Shown here: positions 39,501 to 46,611 of the stretch, one piece after another
Layout: every line of letters begins with the position of its first letter
Numbering within the stretch: position 1 is the first letter of the stretch
Virus record (IMG/VR): IMGVR_UViG_3300028284_000006
Span: 1 to 64,000 of that record
Length of the DNA: 64,000 nucleotides
Strand: one strand, 5' to 3'
Origin: a virus
The notes under the pieces: generated by a model
Seen by the model: the letters and a program-made list of their open reading frames with translations, nothing else
The model's database searches: none
Told to the model about the DNA's origin: nothing
Translations under genes and position numbers: made by a program

Positions 39501-41343
39501 AGTTACTGTATATGGTCTCATAAGGACCTTTGCTTGATTTTAAAGCAAACCTATATCTCTTTGCCCATGAAGGAGCCACGTTCTCTATTGTTGTTCTTAT
39601 GCTATTCAATGAAGTACTTGATCCGGCCGGAACATTTACTGTGTTGTTCTGAGATGTCAAAACTGTACTCGCCCTGTTGTACTCATCCAAGTAAACAATA
39701 CCTAATTCATAATCTCTATTACTGTGAAGACTTTTTAATTTAGAAACCTTATACACATCAACTTCAGAAGAACTGTAAAGGAAATATTCGTAAGCATATA
39801 CCGTTGGGTTTGCAGTCTCCCTAAACTTTAATGAAGGAACCTGTATAGTCAAACTATTACCAGTATAAGATACTAAGAAATTCTCATCATCTGCTGCAAC
39901 ACCAGCTCCTACTAATTCCCATCCAGTTTTAGGTGTTATAGAACTATAAAACAAATCCTTCAAACTATTTCCTTCACTAGCTTGGCTTATTGGAAGTGAT
40001 GAATTTATTTTGCTTATAAACTGAGTGTCTTCAGCTAACTCTTGAGCAGAGTAATAATCTCTTTGAAATACAAAATCAAAATTACCTCTAAAAGTATTCT
40101 CTGGAGCTACTGGATAAGATGAACTTCCTCCAAAACTAGAGTGGTCTAAACCTACTGATATACTAATTGCACCATCCTTCTTCATCTCAATACCAGACAA
40201 ATCTACAACTAAAGTAGAATTAGCAACTGTAGTAGATGTATCTAACGTGTAAGAGTCCCCATCACCATTACTTTTATCAGGTGTTTGTAATCCTATGTCA
40301 TCGCTTTTTAATTCTGCTGTGTAATCTATTTTAACATCCACATCGTGACCGTCAACGTAGTTACCATACATTATCCTGTTACCTATGCTTGTTTGAGACT
40401 TTGCTTTCTTAGGAACATTGTCATACAATCGCAACAACTCACTCTCTGGTAAAGTTGTGTATATTTTTTGATTATTGAAAACTAGTGTTACGTCGTCATT
40501 GTCTGTCCATCCTTCATCGGATTTAGTGTACTTTTCTACAACATTAACTATATTTGAGTTAGATAATTTAAAACAAACATCCACACCAACAACTCTTTTG
40601 CTTCCTGTATTTATTGTTAAGTTAACAGAATTATAATCGTTCTGCATACCTTTCATATTGTAGTTTCTGTAATCAACTTCAAAACCCCTTGGGTCAAAAG
40701 CTATATCAGAGAACTCAGAAAGAGCTGAATACTCACCATTCTTATACTTGTATCTGTAAGCAAACCTTATAAATTTATCTTCTATGTAGTTGTCTTTTTT
40801 CGTTGTCTTTATTAACTCTAATTGTGGTGATTTTATTGGTGGCTTTACTATGACTGATATATCATCCTCAACTATATTATCTACACCCGTGCTTAACTCA
40901 TACGTTTGTTTTACATTTATTCTCCTTGGTGGGTTATAGTTGTCCGTAAAGAATAGCAGGTCATCAATTAAAGTAATGTCATTAACAGGATAAGACTCAT
41001 TAAAGTTTAGTAAATTTAAAGTCCTTAAATGTGTTCTTTGAGACCCTGTCCTTGTGTTGTATGAAACTACGTAATCTATTTTTGTTCCTGAAGTTGTGGT
41101 TACAAACCAATAAATAGTGTCCCTTTGTTCATCGGCAAAAACACCTATACATTTGTGAAAGATACCAAAACCAAAATCTGTAATCTCATTCCTACCCAAT
41201 GCTGTGGTTATAACCCCTGCTTCACCTGTCTCATCAGAATTTATTCTTATATTCTCTGCGTGAAGGTATTCTCCTTTAGGTATAAATCTTTCGTCAAGAC
41301 TTTTATTCATCTTGCCGCCAATAAAAATTTTATTTATATCCAT
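36595..41343 (-). CDS. tail hub / stabilisation protein with Ig-like domain, 1582 aa
   Basis: N-terminus MDINKIFIGGKMNKSLDERF, then IPKGEYLHAENIRI matches the start of the P22 gp10-like stabilisation (beta-propeller) proteins of crAss-like and marine phages (GGKMNKDLDERLxPNGEYxxAxNI). Most of the body is beta-rich. Residues about 1412-1487 (PPVITLLGPNPYNIVTND, VAGTYSVTYNASDDAGN) form a DUF5011-like Ig domain, an unusual addition. The last 90 residues hold a small Cys-containing domain ending NNFECSL. Forms the tail hub under the connector; the Ig domain may aid adsorption. Confidence 0.88.
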   Translation of the reverse strand: MDINKIFIGGKMNKSLDERFIPKGEYLHAENIRINSDETGEAGVITTALGRNEITDFGFGIFHKCIGVFADEQRDTIYWFVTTTSGTKIDYVVSYNTRTGSQRTHLRTLNLLNFNESYPVNDITLIDDLLFFTDNYNPPRRINVKQTYELSTGVDNIVEDDISVIVKPPIKSPQLELIKTTKKDNYIEDKFIRFAYRYKYKNGEYSALSEFSDIAFDPRGFEVDYRNYNMKGMQNDYNSVNLTINTGSKRVVGVDVCFKLSNSNIVNVVEKYTKSDEGWTDNDDVTLVFNNQKIYTTLPESELLRLYDNVPKKAKSQTSIGNRIMYGNYVDGHDVDVKIDYTAELKSDDIGLQTPDKSNGDGDSYTLDTSTTVANSTLVVDLSGIEMKKDGAISISVGLDHSSFGGSSSYPVAPENTFRGNFDFVFQRDYYSAQELAEDTQFISKINSSLPISQASEGNSLKDLFYSSITPKTGWELVGAGVAADDENFLVSYTGNSLTIQVPSLKFRETANPTVYAYEYFLYSSSEVDVYKVSKLKSLHSNRDYELGIVYLDEYNRASTVLTSQNNTVNVPAGSSTSLNSIRTTIENVAPSWAKRYRFALKSSKGPYETIYSNLFFYDSSENAWWCKLEGDNQTKAKKGDSLILKSSASGPADKLIKTKILDLEVKEVDFLNNEEPTGVYMKIKPRGFSLSSIDNPIISYGTSGKDVKNRDIVYSTSEENPEYTVGGSELQYKEYKIPAGSIVRFEIITYQYGDNYSRFEFERSFVALSDYDNMYDFIIGENIDFNLPTNDPGTESSQGREVEAVWINTIGTYSDFDGETTGFEHQNLNITDPVNLNSRLQVRYYRNSVTGEACLGFSNPQSFYYDNTFLISSNPRNAYMNVDIEVVKSGGLLVLETTPIESDNELYYESNTSYSIDENGLHEGNVQNQTSSQSAIVDVNMYNCFSFGNGVESFRINDELATPGFLMGARVTSVSEEDYKEAHRYADITYSGIYNEDTNINKLNEFNLALSNFSVLEKSFGSIEKMHARTSDILVFQEDKISTVLANGKNLFSDASAGGAIISTPDVLGQQIPRVEEYGISNNPESFASFGYDVFFTDTKRGAVINLRGDQLNVISDAGMGSWFRDEFITSKDKIKLGAFDAYTKEYVLSITDTEIEEPVHEIECGTEITKIEAIDTTKYTVKLNNIVGTYDVDYTVTSGSITIVATYNNVEVKNETFTSSGTFSLSKDQINVNDLEISITAVAADYSFLVGCVQGQSLTIVSITKNHVSRDGRTIHHEFTWNDASSRGTTQESFISINEGPVSSYNSITGEESFGPIPIEGSTVTMRSIKQSGDSLVFKSDRFKYLISDTLFYRYQINDLYPLLQNSGAVANPSTGVYESSFTYNNTSNHQYLYLVWEYIDSGEAQDLPPVITLLGPNPYNIVTNDPYNEYGATVIDTEEGDVSDNLVIDDSAVNTSVAGTYSVTYNASDDAGNAADEVTRSVVVAQAANNSDKCRNIYVPDTSSIDPSEDVFYYTQGGVIVSIDIDQTLATEELDGTTYHLCSSTVPQIGYGGGAANALPSGVTITTSGNCTNNFECSL

Positions 41344-41344
41344 A

Positions 41345-42262
41345 TTACTTTAACCATTTGTTTTGACTTCTCAAGTTCATGAGTAATCTTCCTGGGTGTA
41401 TATTGCTTATTCTTATTCTAGCATTCCTTAGTAATGCTGACTTAGCTTTTTGAGCTCTTCTAATAACATAATCTTGTACGTTAAACTTAGATGATAGTAT
41501 TGCATACTTAACATATGCATATATATATTCCTCAAACATCTTGTTCACACTCACGCTTACATCGCTACCAGACTCCATACCATCTGAAACATACTCAATA
41601 ACGACTGTTTGGTCTGCCATTTGTGAGTCAAAGTTTATAACACCTGATTTTTTATCTATCTTGAATGTAGGGTTTACATTTGCTGTCTCTGTGTTTAAAC
41701 CAAATCTAGCGCCTACAGAATAATCAAACACCCACTTACCATCGATATTGTATCCTAGGTTTCCGTTCATCCTTCCTGAACCTACATAAGGTGTTTTAGA
41801 AAGGCCATCTAACCTGTCAGAATCTAATAAAGAAGTACCTGTTAGTATATCTCCCTCATCATCAAAAAGAACTCTACAGTCATTATCCTGTAGGTAACTC
41901 TTAGCGTAGTTTGTTTGAATGTTCTCTGTTAAAGGCATCAATGTTCCGTCCTTGTATAAAGATATTCTAACCCAATTAACGAAATCTGAAGGAAGAACTA
42001 TTCTTAAGTTATCGCAAACTGTTAGTTCTACTATTTTAGTTTCCTTCATTGCATCATAGTTAAGCTCTTGGATAGCTCTCTTAGCATGAAATATTACGTT
42101 GTATCTCTCTACATTATTTACTAACTTATCATTACCAACGTACATCAGCATAAAGTTATTTACAATGTCTTCTAGTGTTATGTATTGGTAAGACCCCCAA
42201 TTAGCGTCTTCTTGTCCAGCTCCTTCATTCTCGTAGTACTGATAACCTGTTAAATATGCCAT
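41345..42262 (-). CDS. head-tail connector (ring) protein, 305 aa
   Basis: Contains YQYITLEDIVNNFMLMYVGN and VIFHAKRAIQELNYD, a pattern conserved, from memory, in the connector or ring proteins of crAss-like and marine podoviruses. Also VLPSDFVNWVRISL. Encoded 1 bp from the hub gene and 3 bp from the second connector. Expected below the portal to bind the tail hub. Assignment by pattern and order. Confidence 0.82.
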   Translation of the reverse strand: MAYLTGYQYYENEGAGQEDANWGSYQYITLEDIVNNFMLMYVGNDKLVNNVERYNVIFHAKRAIQELNYDAMKETKIVELTVCDNLRIVLPSDFVNWVRISLYKDGTLMPLTENIQTNYAKSYLQDNDCRVLFDDEGDILTGTSLLDSDRLDGLSKTPYVGSGRMNGNLGYNIDGKWVFDYSVGARFGLNTETANVNPTFKIDKKSGVINFDSQMADQTVVIEYVSDGMESGSDVSVSVNKMFEEYIYAYVKYAILSSKFNVQDYVIRRAQKAKSALLRNARIRISNIHPGRLLMNLRSQNKWLK

Positions 42263-42265
42263 GTC

Positions 42266-43198
42266 TTATCCTTGTTTTTGTTTTTCTTGTATTTCTGACT
42301 CTTGAGCAGATTTGTAAACATCCACTTCCCTTATGGATATACCAACATACTTCAATATCTTAGATATAATTAATGGCTCATCTGTTAAAGGTATCTCTAA
42401 GTCTTGGTGATTAGCATCACCGACATTGTATAGAGGGCTTCCACCCACTATTTGATACGTCCAGTTAGGATCTTTTGGTTTCCTAATGTACTGTGCTTTT
42501 ATTTGACCCACGTTTGTTAAGGTAACAGGAAACACGCTCACTGTATTTCCACCCTGCGTATATGCAGGAAAAGTAAGGTTTGGTGCTGTAATGTTTGATG
42601 CGTTTAACATTGTAGCCTTTGTATGAGAAAGTCTCTCAGACTCTTTAAAAGTGTTACTCTTATATACAGCGAAAACAAGATTAGATGAATTATTATTCCA
42701 TGAATGCGTACTGTCTGTTCTTATGCTTTCTTCAGTTATAACTGTAATATTAGCCACATAAAGAACTGAATCATCTATAACACATACCTGATCCCCAACA
42801 ACCACACCATCAGTAACAAAAGTTGCTCCTGTTTGTATTAAGGATACAGCTGTAGTACTTGTTGTTGTACCACTAGCTAGTACTTTTGTTTTTACTAGTA
42901 GTTTGTTTATAAGGTAGTAATCATTAGGAAGTGTGTACTTGTTATTTACATTGTTTAATTCCTTCTCTTCAGAGAAATTGTCTATAACCTCTTCTAGGTT
43001 CTTCAATATGTCAGCATAACCTGAACCTGATGCTCTTTGGTTTTGTCTAACTATCCATTGATTGTATCTATAGAAGTAATCCTCAAATATATCTAACTGT
43101 GCTTGCTTTGCATACAAATTAAAGTCAGCTGGTGTGATATACCCTTGCTGATGTTTGTTTGCTATAGCTAAGACTGATTGTCTTACGCTGTTTATCAT
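42266..43198 (-). CDS. head-tail connector (ring) protein, 310 aa
   Basis: MINSVRQSVLAIANKHQQGY, then ITPADFNLYAKQAQLDIFED is the conserved start of the second ring protein family in crAss-like and marine phages (ITPxEFNxYAxxAQLEIFExYF). C-terminal helix ends EIQEKQKQG. It is the first gene after the terminator at 43235-43260 and a TATCTTTGC promoter. Confidence 0.82.
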   Translation of the reverse strand: MINSVRQSVLAIANKHQQGYITPADFNLYAKQAQLDIFEDYFYRYNQWIVRQNQRASGSGYADILKNLEEVIDNFSEEKELNNVNNKYTLPNDYYLINKLLVKTKVLASGTTTSTTAVSLIQTGATFVTDGVVVGDQVCVIDDSVLYVANITVITEESIRTDSTHSWNNNSSNLVFAVYKSNTFKESERLSHTKATMLNASNITAPNLTFPAYTQGGNTVSVFPVTLTNVGQIKAQYIRKPKDPNWTYQIVGGSPLYNVGDANHQDLEIPLTDEPLIISKILKYVGISIREVDVYKSAQESEIQEKQKQG

Positions 43199-43214
43199 TT
43201 TGCTTTATTTTATG

Positions 43215-43222
43215 CAAAGATA
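43215..43222 (-). promoter_or_regulatory. leftward promoter -7 element TATCTTTG for connector-tail genes
   Basis: TATCTTTGCATAAAA on the minus strand, 16 bp before the ATG at 43198; the same 15 bases as at 5277-5263. No -33 TTG; the terminator hairpin occupies that place. Confidence 0.65.
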
Positions 43223-43234
43223 ATCAAAAAAAAT

Positions 43235-43260
43235 AACCCACCCCTTTGACAGGATGGGTT
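43235..43260 (-). terminator. Rho-independent terminator after the 247-aa head gene
   Basis: On the minus strand AACCCATCC pairs with GGGTGGGTT (9-10 bp with G-T pairs), loop about 6 bases, followed by ATTTTTTTT. Separates the head genes from the connector-tail genes, which have their own promoter just downstream. Confidence 0.85.
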
Positions 43261-43283
43261 ACATACTATATAGTTATTTATAG

Positions 43284-44027
43284 TTAGTTATCTAACTTAT
43301 TCTCTAACATGGTCATTACTTCTAATCCATCGTTTGTCTGGAAGAACGAAGAAATAGTGTACACTGGAGATTCTCCAAATGGTATACTTAATAATTTTTT
43401 CTTATTTCCAGCAATGTTGAAGTATATATCCTTGCCGTTATTCTTTAAAACCAACATTCCTTCAGCTAATAATTTAGATGATAGGTTTTGTAGTTTTAAC
43501 ATTGGGTCATTTAAGGTCTCTAAGAACTCGTTTGGACTATTCTTAGCAAACAACCTTACATCTCTTTTTAGTTCAGCTGTAGACATCTTGTCTACGTTCA
43601 TAGACATAACAACCCTACCGATTGTTTCTAACATTTCTAATGTTAAGTCTCTTGCTGCTAACTGAGCTTCTAATTGGTAATCTAGTACCTCAACATCTTC
43701 TGTTGCATCCTTCTCATTATCAACCTCGGTAAAAACTGATCCGTTACCTGGGTGTAAAGATAAGAATTCTTGTAAAACAGGATTTGTCTTACTAACAAAT
43801 AACATTCCTTTATCGAAAATGATTGGCTCTAATATAGCGTTATCATCCTGTTCTTCTTGGAATGGAGATTTTTGATTTACTGAATACCTTAATGCTTTGT
43901 TTGATTTACCATCGAAGTGTAGTAATGGCTTTCTTCTAGAGTTTCTAGAATTTAACATATAACTTAATGGTGTGCTTCTACTTTTGAGTACATACACCCT
44001 ATCCTTTAGGACTACTTGTTTTTTCAT
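43284..44027 (-). CDS. conserved head-associated protein, 247 aa
   Basis: Starts MKKQVVLKDRVYVLKSRSTP, then SRRKPLLHFD, NQKSPFQEEQDDNAILEPII and LQEFLSLHPGNG. This pattern is familiar from a conserved protein next to the capsid gene in crAss-like and marine phages; its role is not known to me, perhaps capsid or internal head. Beta-rich N-terminus, helical middle. It lies between two terminators and is expressed by read-through past the capsid terminator. Confidence 0.78.
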   Translation of the reverse strand: MKKQVVLKDRVYVLKSRSTPLSYMLNSRNSRRKPLLHFDGKSNKALRYSVNQKSPFQEEQDDNAILEPIIFDKGMLFVSKTNPVLQEFLSLHPGNGSVFTEVDNEKDATEDVEVLDYQLEAQLAARDLTLEMLETIGRVVMSMNVDKMSTAELKRDVRLFAKNSPNEFLETLNDPMLKLQNLSSKLLAEGMLVLKNNGKDIYFNIAGNKKKLLSIPFGESPVYTISSFFQTNDGLEVMTMLENKLDN

Positions 44028-44057
44028 TTGATTTTAATTTAATTTTATAAAAAAGAA

Positions 44058-44080
44058 GGGGACCACTTTAATGTGGCCCC
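44058..44080 (-). terminator. Rho-independent terminator after the major capsid gene
   Basis: On the minus strand GGGGCCAC, loop ATTAAA, GTGGTCCCC, then TTCTTTTTT. One C/T mismatch-bulge in the stem. Partial termination here would raise capsid mRNA over that of the downstream gene. Confidence 0.85.
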
Positions 44081-44095
44081 TCCTCATATTTAATA

Positions 44096-45490
44096 CTACT
44101 TCAATAAGAAGAAGTTGTTTGCACCTAAAGTACAAAGAGCTCTTTCTGATAAGAAGTGAACTTGCATAGCGTCTAAGTCGCTTGTTGAAGCACCTCCAGC
44201 AGAACCAACTACCCAAGACTTCATCTTTCTGTCTTCAGTTTCAGAAGCTTTGTAACGTACGTGTAAGAATGGTCTCTTAGCGTTTTTACCCATAACCTCA
44301 TCATAAACTGTAGTAGAACCTGCTGGTACGATAATACCATCAATCCCTCCACCTACAATACCTCCACGCATAGTAGCGTCGTTCAAGTATTTCCAGTCAG
44401 ACTTATAGAAATCATAACCTCTACGGAATCCAGAGAATCCTAAGTTCAATGCCATATCTTTCTCATTGTCAAACAATCCGAAAGAAGCTCCTGAAGAACC
44501 AAAGTTGTTCTGAGCAGCTAACATGTTGTCAATCTCAAAAGATGTACCTCTGTTTACGAACATTACGTTCTCTTCGATAGCACCTTGCTTATCTAACTGA
44601 GCAACTACTTTATCAATCTCTGCTAAGTCATTTAAAGCTCCTGCAGCGATGTTTCCTCTTTCTTCTAAAGCATGTAAAAGACCTTCAGATCCTTTGTATC
44701 CTAAAGCAAAAGCTTCACTTGTCTGTCCTGTTACATCTTTAGCTGGTACAGCCTCAATCATAGCAGTCTCTAAGTAGTCTTCAAAACGTAATCTTGTTTC
44801 GTGCTCAGACTTTAAGTACCATAAGTACCCAACTCCGTTATCTCCTTCTACTTCAATCCATCCAATTTGAGCCATGTCAGAACCAGCAACTTCGTACTTG
44901 TCTTTAATGATGATTGGGTTGTTGTCAAAGATATCGTTATCAGCCTCTAAAGCTTTCTCCATCCCAGTTGTTCCTTTCTTGAACTCAGAACCATAGATAA
45001 ATACATCTACATCTGTTCCACTGTTGTCAGCTCCACCTAAAGAAGTGAATGCTGGTACACCTGCTGCATCAAATAATGCTACTGCTACTTCTGTTGCAGA
45101 TACACTTGTTACAATACCTTTTGCAGATACAGCAGCTGATGTTCCGTCAGAAATCATAATTGTTTGACCTTTTCTGATTGCAGAGTTGTCGATTAATAAA
45201 GTCAAAGCTCCGTCCGCAGAAGCAACTCCGTCCTTGATAACTACAGCCTCATACTTGATGTGTAATCTTCCTTGCTCAGACCATTTGATTAAGTCTGAAG
45301 AACATGGTAATTCAGCTCCTACTAAACGTAAGAAAGAACTAACTGATCTGTTCCCGTATCTTTCAAATTCTTTCTCATAAGTATCTGGTAAATACTGGTT
45401 CAAGAAATTGAAATCTGTAATGTATGACCCTGGTAAAGCCACTTTTGTTTGTGAAGGTGTAATGTTCACGTTTCCTGTAATAATTGCCAT
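44096..45490 (-). CDS. major capsid protein, HK97-fold candidate, 464 aa
   Basis: Starts MAIITGNVNITPSQTKVALP. Helical N-terminal arm (FNFLNQYLPDTYEKEFERYG), beta-rich middle, and a long central helix region (HALEERGNIAAGALNDLAEI), ending ERALCTLGANNFFLLK. Length and position (after the portal and scaffold-like genes, and directly before a strong terminator) fit the capsid protein of crAss-like podoviruses. No catalytic features. Codon composition is cleaner and richer in Ala/Gly than neighbours, as expected for a highly expressed protein. Confidence 0.87.
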   Translation of the reverse strand: MAIITGNVNITPSQTKVALPGSYITDFNFLNQYLPDTYEKEFERYGNRSVSSFLRLVGAELPCSSDLIKWSEQGRLHIKYEAVVIKDGVASADGALTLLIDNSAIRKGQTIMISDGTSAAVSAKGIVTSVSATEVAVALFDAAGVPAFTSLGGADNSGTDVDVFIYGSEFKKGTTGMEKALEADNDIFDNNPIIIKDKYEVAGSDMAQIGWIEVEGDNGVGYLWYLKSEHETRLRFEDYLETAMIEAVPAKDVTGQTSEAFALGYKGSEGLLHALEERGNIAAGALNDLAEIDKVVAQLDKQGAIEENVMFVNRGTSFEIDNMLAAQNNFGSSGASFGLFDNEKDMALNLGFSGFRRGYDFYKSDWKYLNDATMRGGIVGGGIDGIIVPAGSTTVYDEVMGKNAKRPFLHVRYKASETEDRKMKSWVVGSAGGASTSDLDAMQVHFLSERALCTLGANNFFLLK

Positions 45491-45503
45491 TTTTTTTTAG
45501 TTT

Positions 45504-46595
45504 TTAGCGTTTTTTAATTTTTAGACCACGCCCGCTATCGCTTTCGACTGCTCTAACCTTGAATCCTGATGTAGATACTTGTTGAGGTGTTGTCCTAACA
45601 TCCATGTTTACATTCTTGGACTGTCTAGATAAATCACCTACACTATCGGCTTTTCCTTTCTCGTAGAAAAAATTAGCCATCTTCTCAGGGTTCATTGCAG
45701 CAGACAAAGCACGATGGTATCCCTTAGGGTCTTTTATTAATCCTTTCTCATCTATGTACTTAGATATGAAATTATTAACGTCAGATTGCGCGCTTTTAAC
45801 GTCACTTACTTCTCCAGGGCTAAACAAAATAGATTGCTCTCCGACATTAAACTCAAAACCTTTGAATTCATCGTTAAACACCTCTTCTGTCTTCTTCATG
45901 AAAAACTCAGTCTTCTTCTGATTCTCCTCTTGAACACTTTGCGATTGTGATACATATTCCTTGTAAGCATTGTAAGTCTCTAACTCATCATCGTTAACTA
46001 ACCCCTTAGCCGACTCGACTGGAATTTTATATGTCTCCTTTAACTCATTAAAATACTTCTTTGCTTTAGCAAGCTCTCTTTTTACTGCAATCTTCTTAGC
46101 CTTTATATCAGAGTCGTCATCCACATCCTCATCGTACCCAAACTTCTCTTGTATTAGGTATGATATATCCTCAGAATCCAAATCCTCCTCTGTAGAAGAA
46201 TAAAAATCTTGCAATAATTTATTGTCATCTACCTGATCATAATCCACTTGAAGCTTCATAAAATCTTTAATATCCCTACCTGTTTCCTTCTTATACTTTA
46301 GGAACGCAGATACGTCTTCTGGTAGTTCTTCTTGTTGCTTCTCAGCAAACAAGTCATCAATATTTTCTATCTCTCTGTTATATCTATTCTTGATATAATC
46401 TCTTAACTCATCTTCACCATACTCGGTGCTTGTTTCAACAGGTGTATCCTCTACACTCGTTTCTTGAACAGGTGTATCCTCTATACTCGTTTCTTCAACA
46501 GGTGCGTCTTCTTGAACCTGTTCCATTAAGGTTTCCTCAACCTCTTGTAGTGATTTCTCACCTGGGCCTGGGACCGCTCTTACTTTAATTTCCAT
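45504..46595 (-). CDS. scaffold-like acidic protein, 363 aa
   Basis: Very acidic and helical. The N-terminal 60 residues carry tandem ~10-residue acidic repeats (ETSIEDTPVQ / ETSVEDTPVE) encoded by a 30-bp DNA repeat near 46435-46505. KVRAV occurs at both ends of the protein (residues 4-8 and about 345). The C-terminus is basic (GRGLKIKKR), typical of scaffolds that bind capsid protein. Lies between portal and capsid genes. No protease signature. Confidence 0.78.
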   Translation of the reverse strand: MEIKVRAVPGPGEKSLQEVEETLMEQVQEDAPVEETSIEDTPVQETSVEDTPVETSTEYGEDELRDYIKNRYNREIENIDDLFAEKQQEELPEDVSAFLKYKKETGRDIKDFMKLQVDYDQVDDNKLLQDFYSSTEEDLDSEDISYLIQEKFGYDEDVDDDSDIKAKKIAVKRELAKAKKYFNELKETYKIPVESAKGLVNDDELETYNAYKEYVSQSQSVQEENQKKTEFFMKKTEEVFNDEFKGFEFNVGEQSILFSPGEVSDVKSAQSDVNNFISKYIDEKGLIKDPKGYHRALSAAMNPEKMANFFYEKGKADSVGDLSRQSKNVNMDVRTTPQQVSTSGFKVRAVESDSGRGLKIKKR

Positions 46596-46611
46596 ATTTG
46601 ATTTAATTTAA

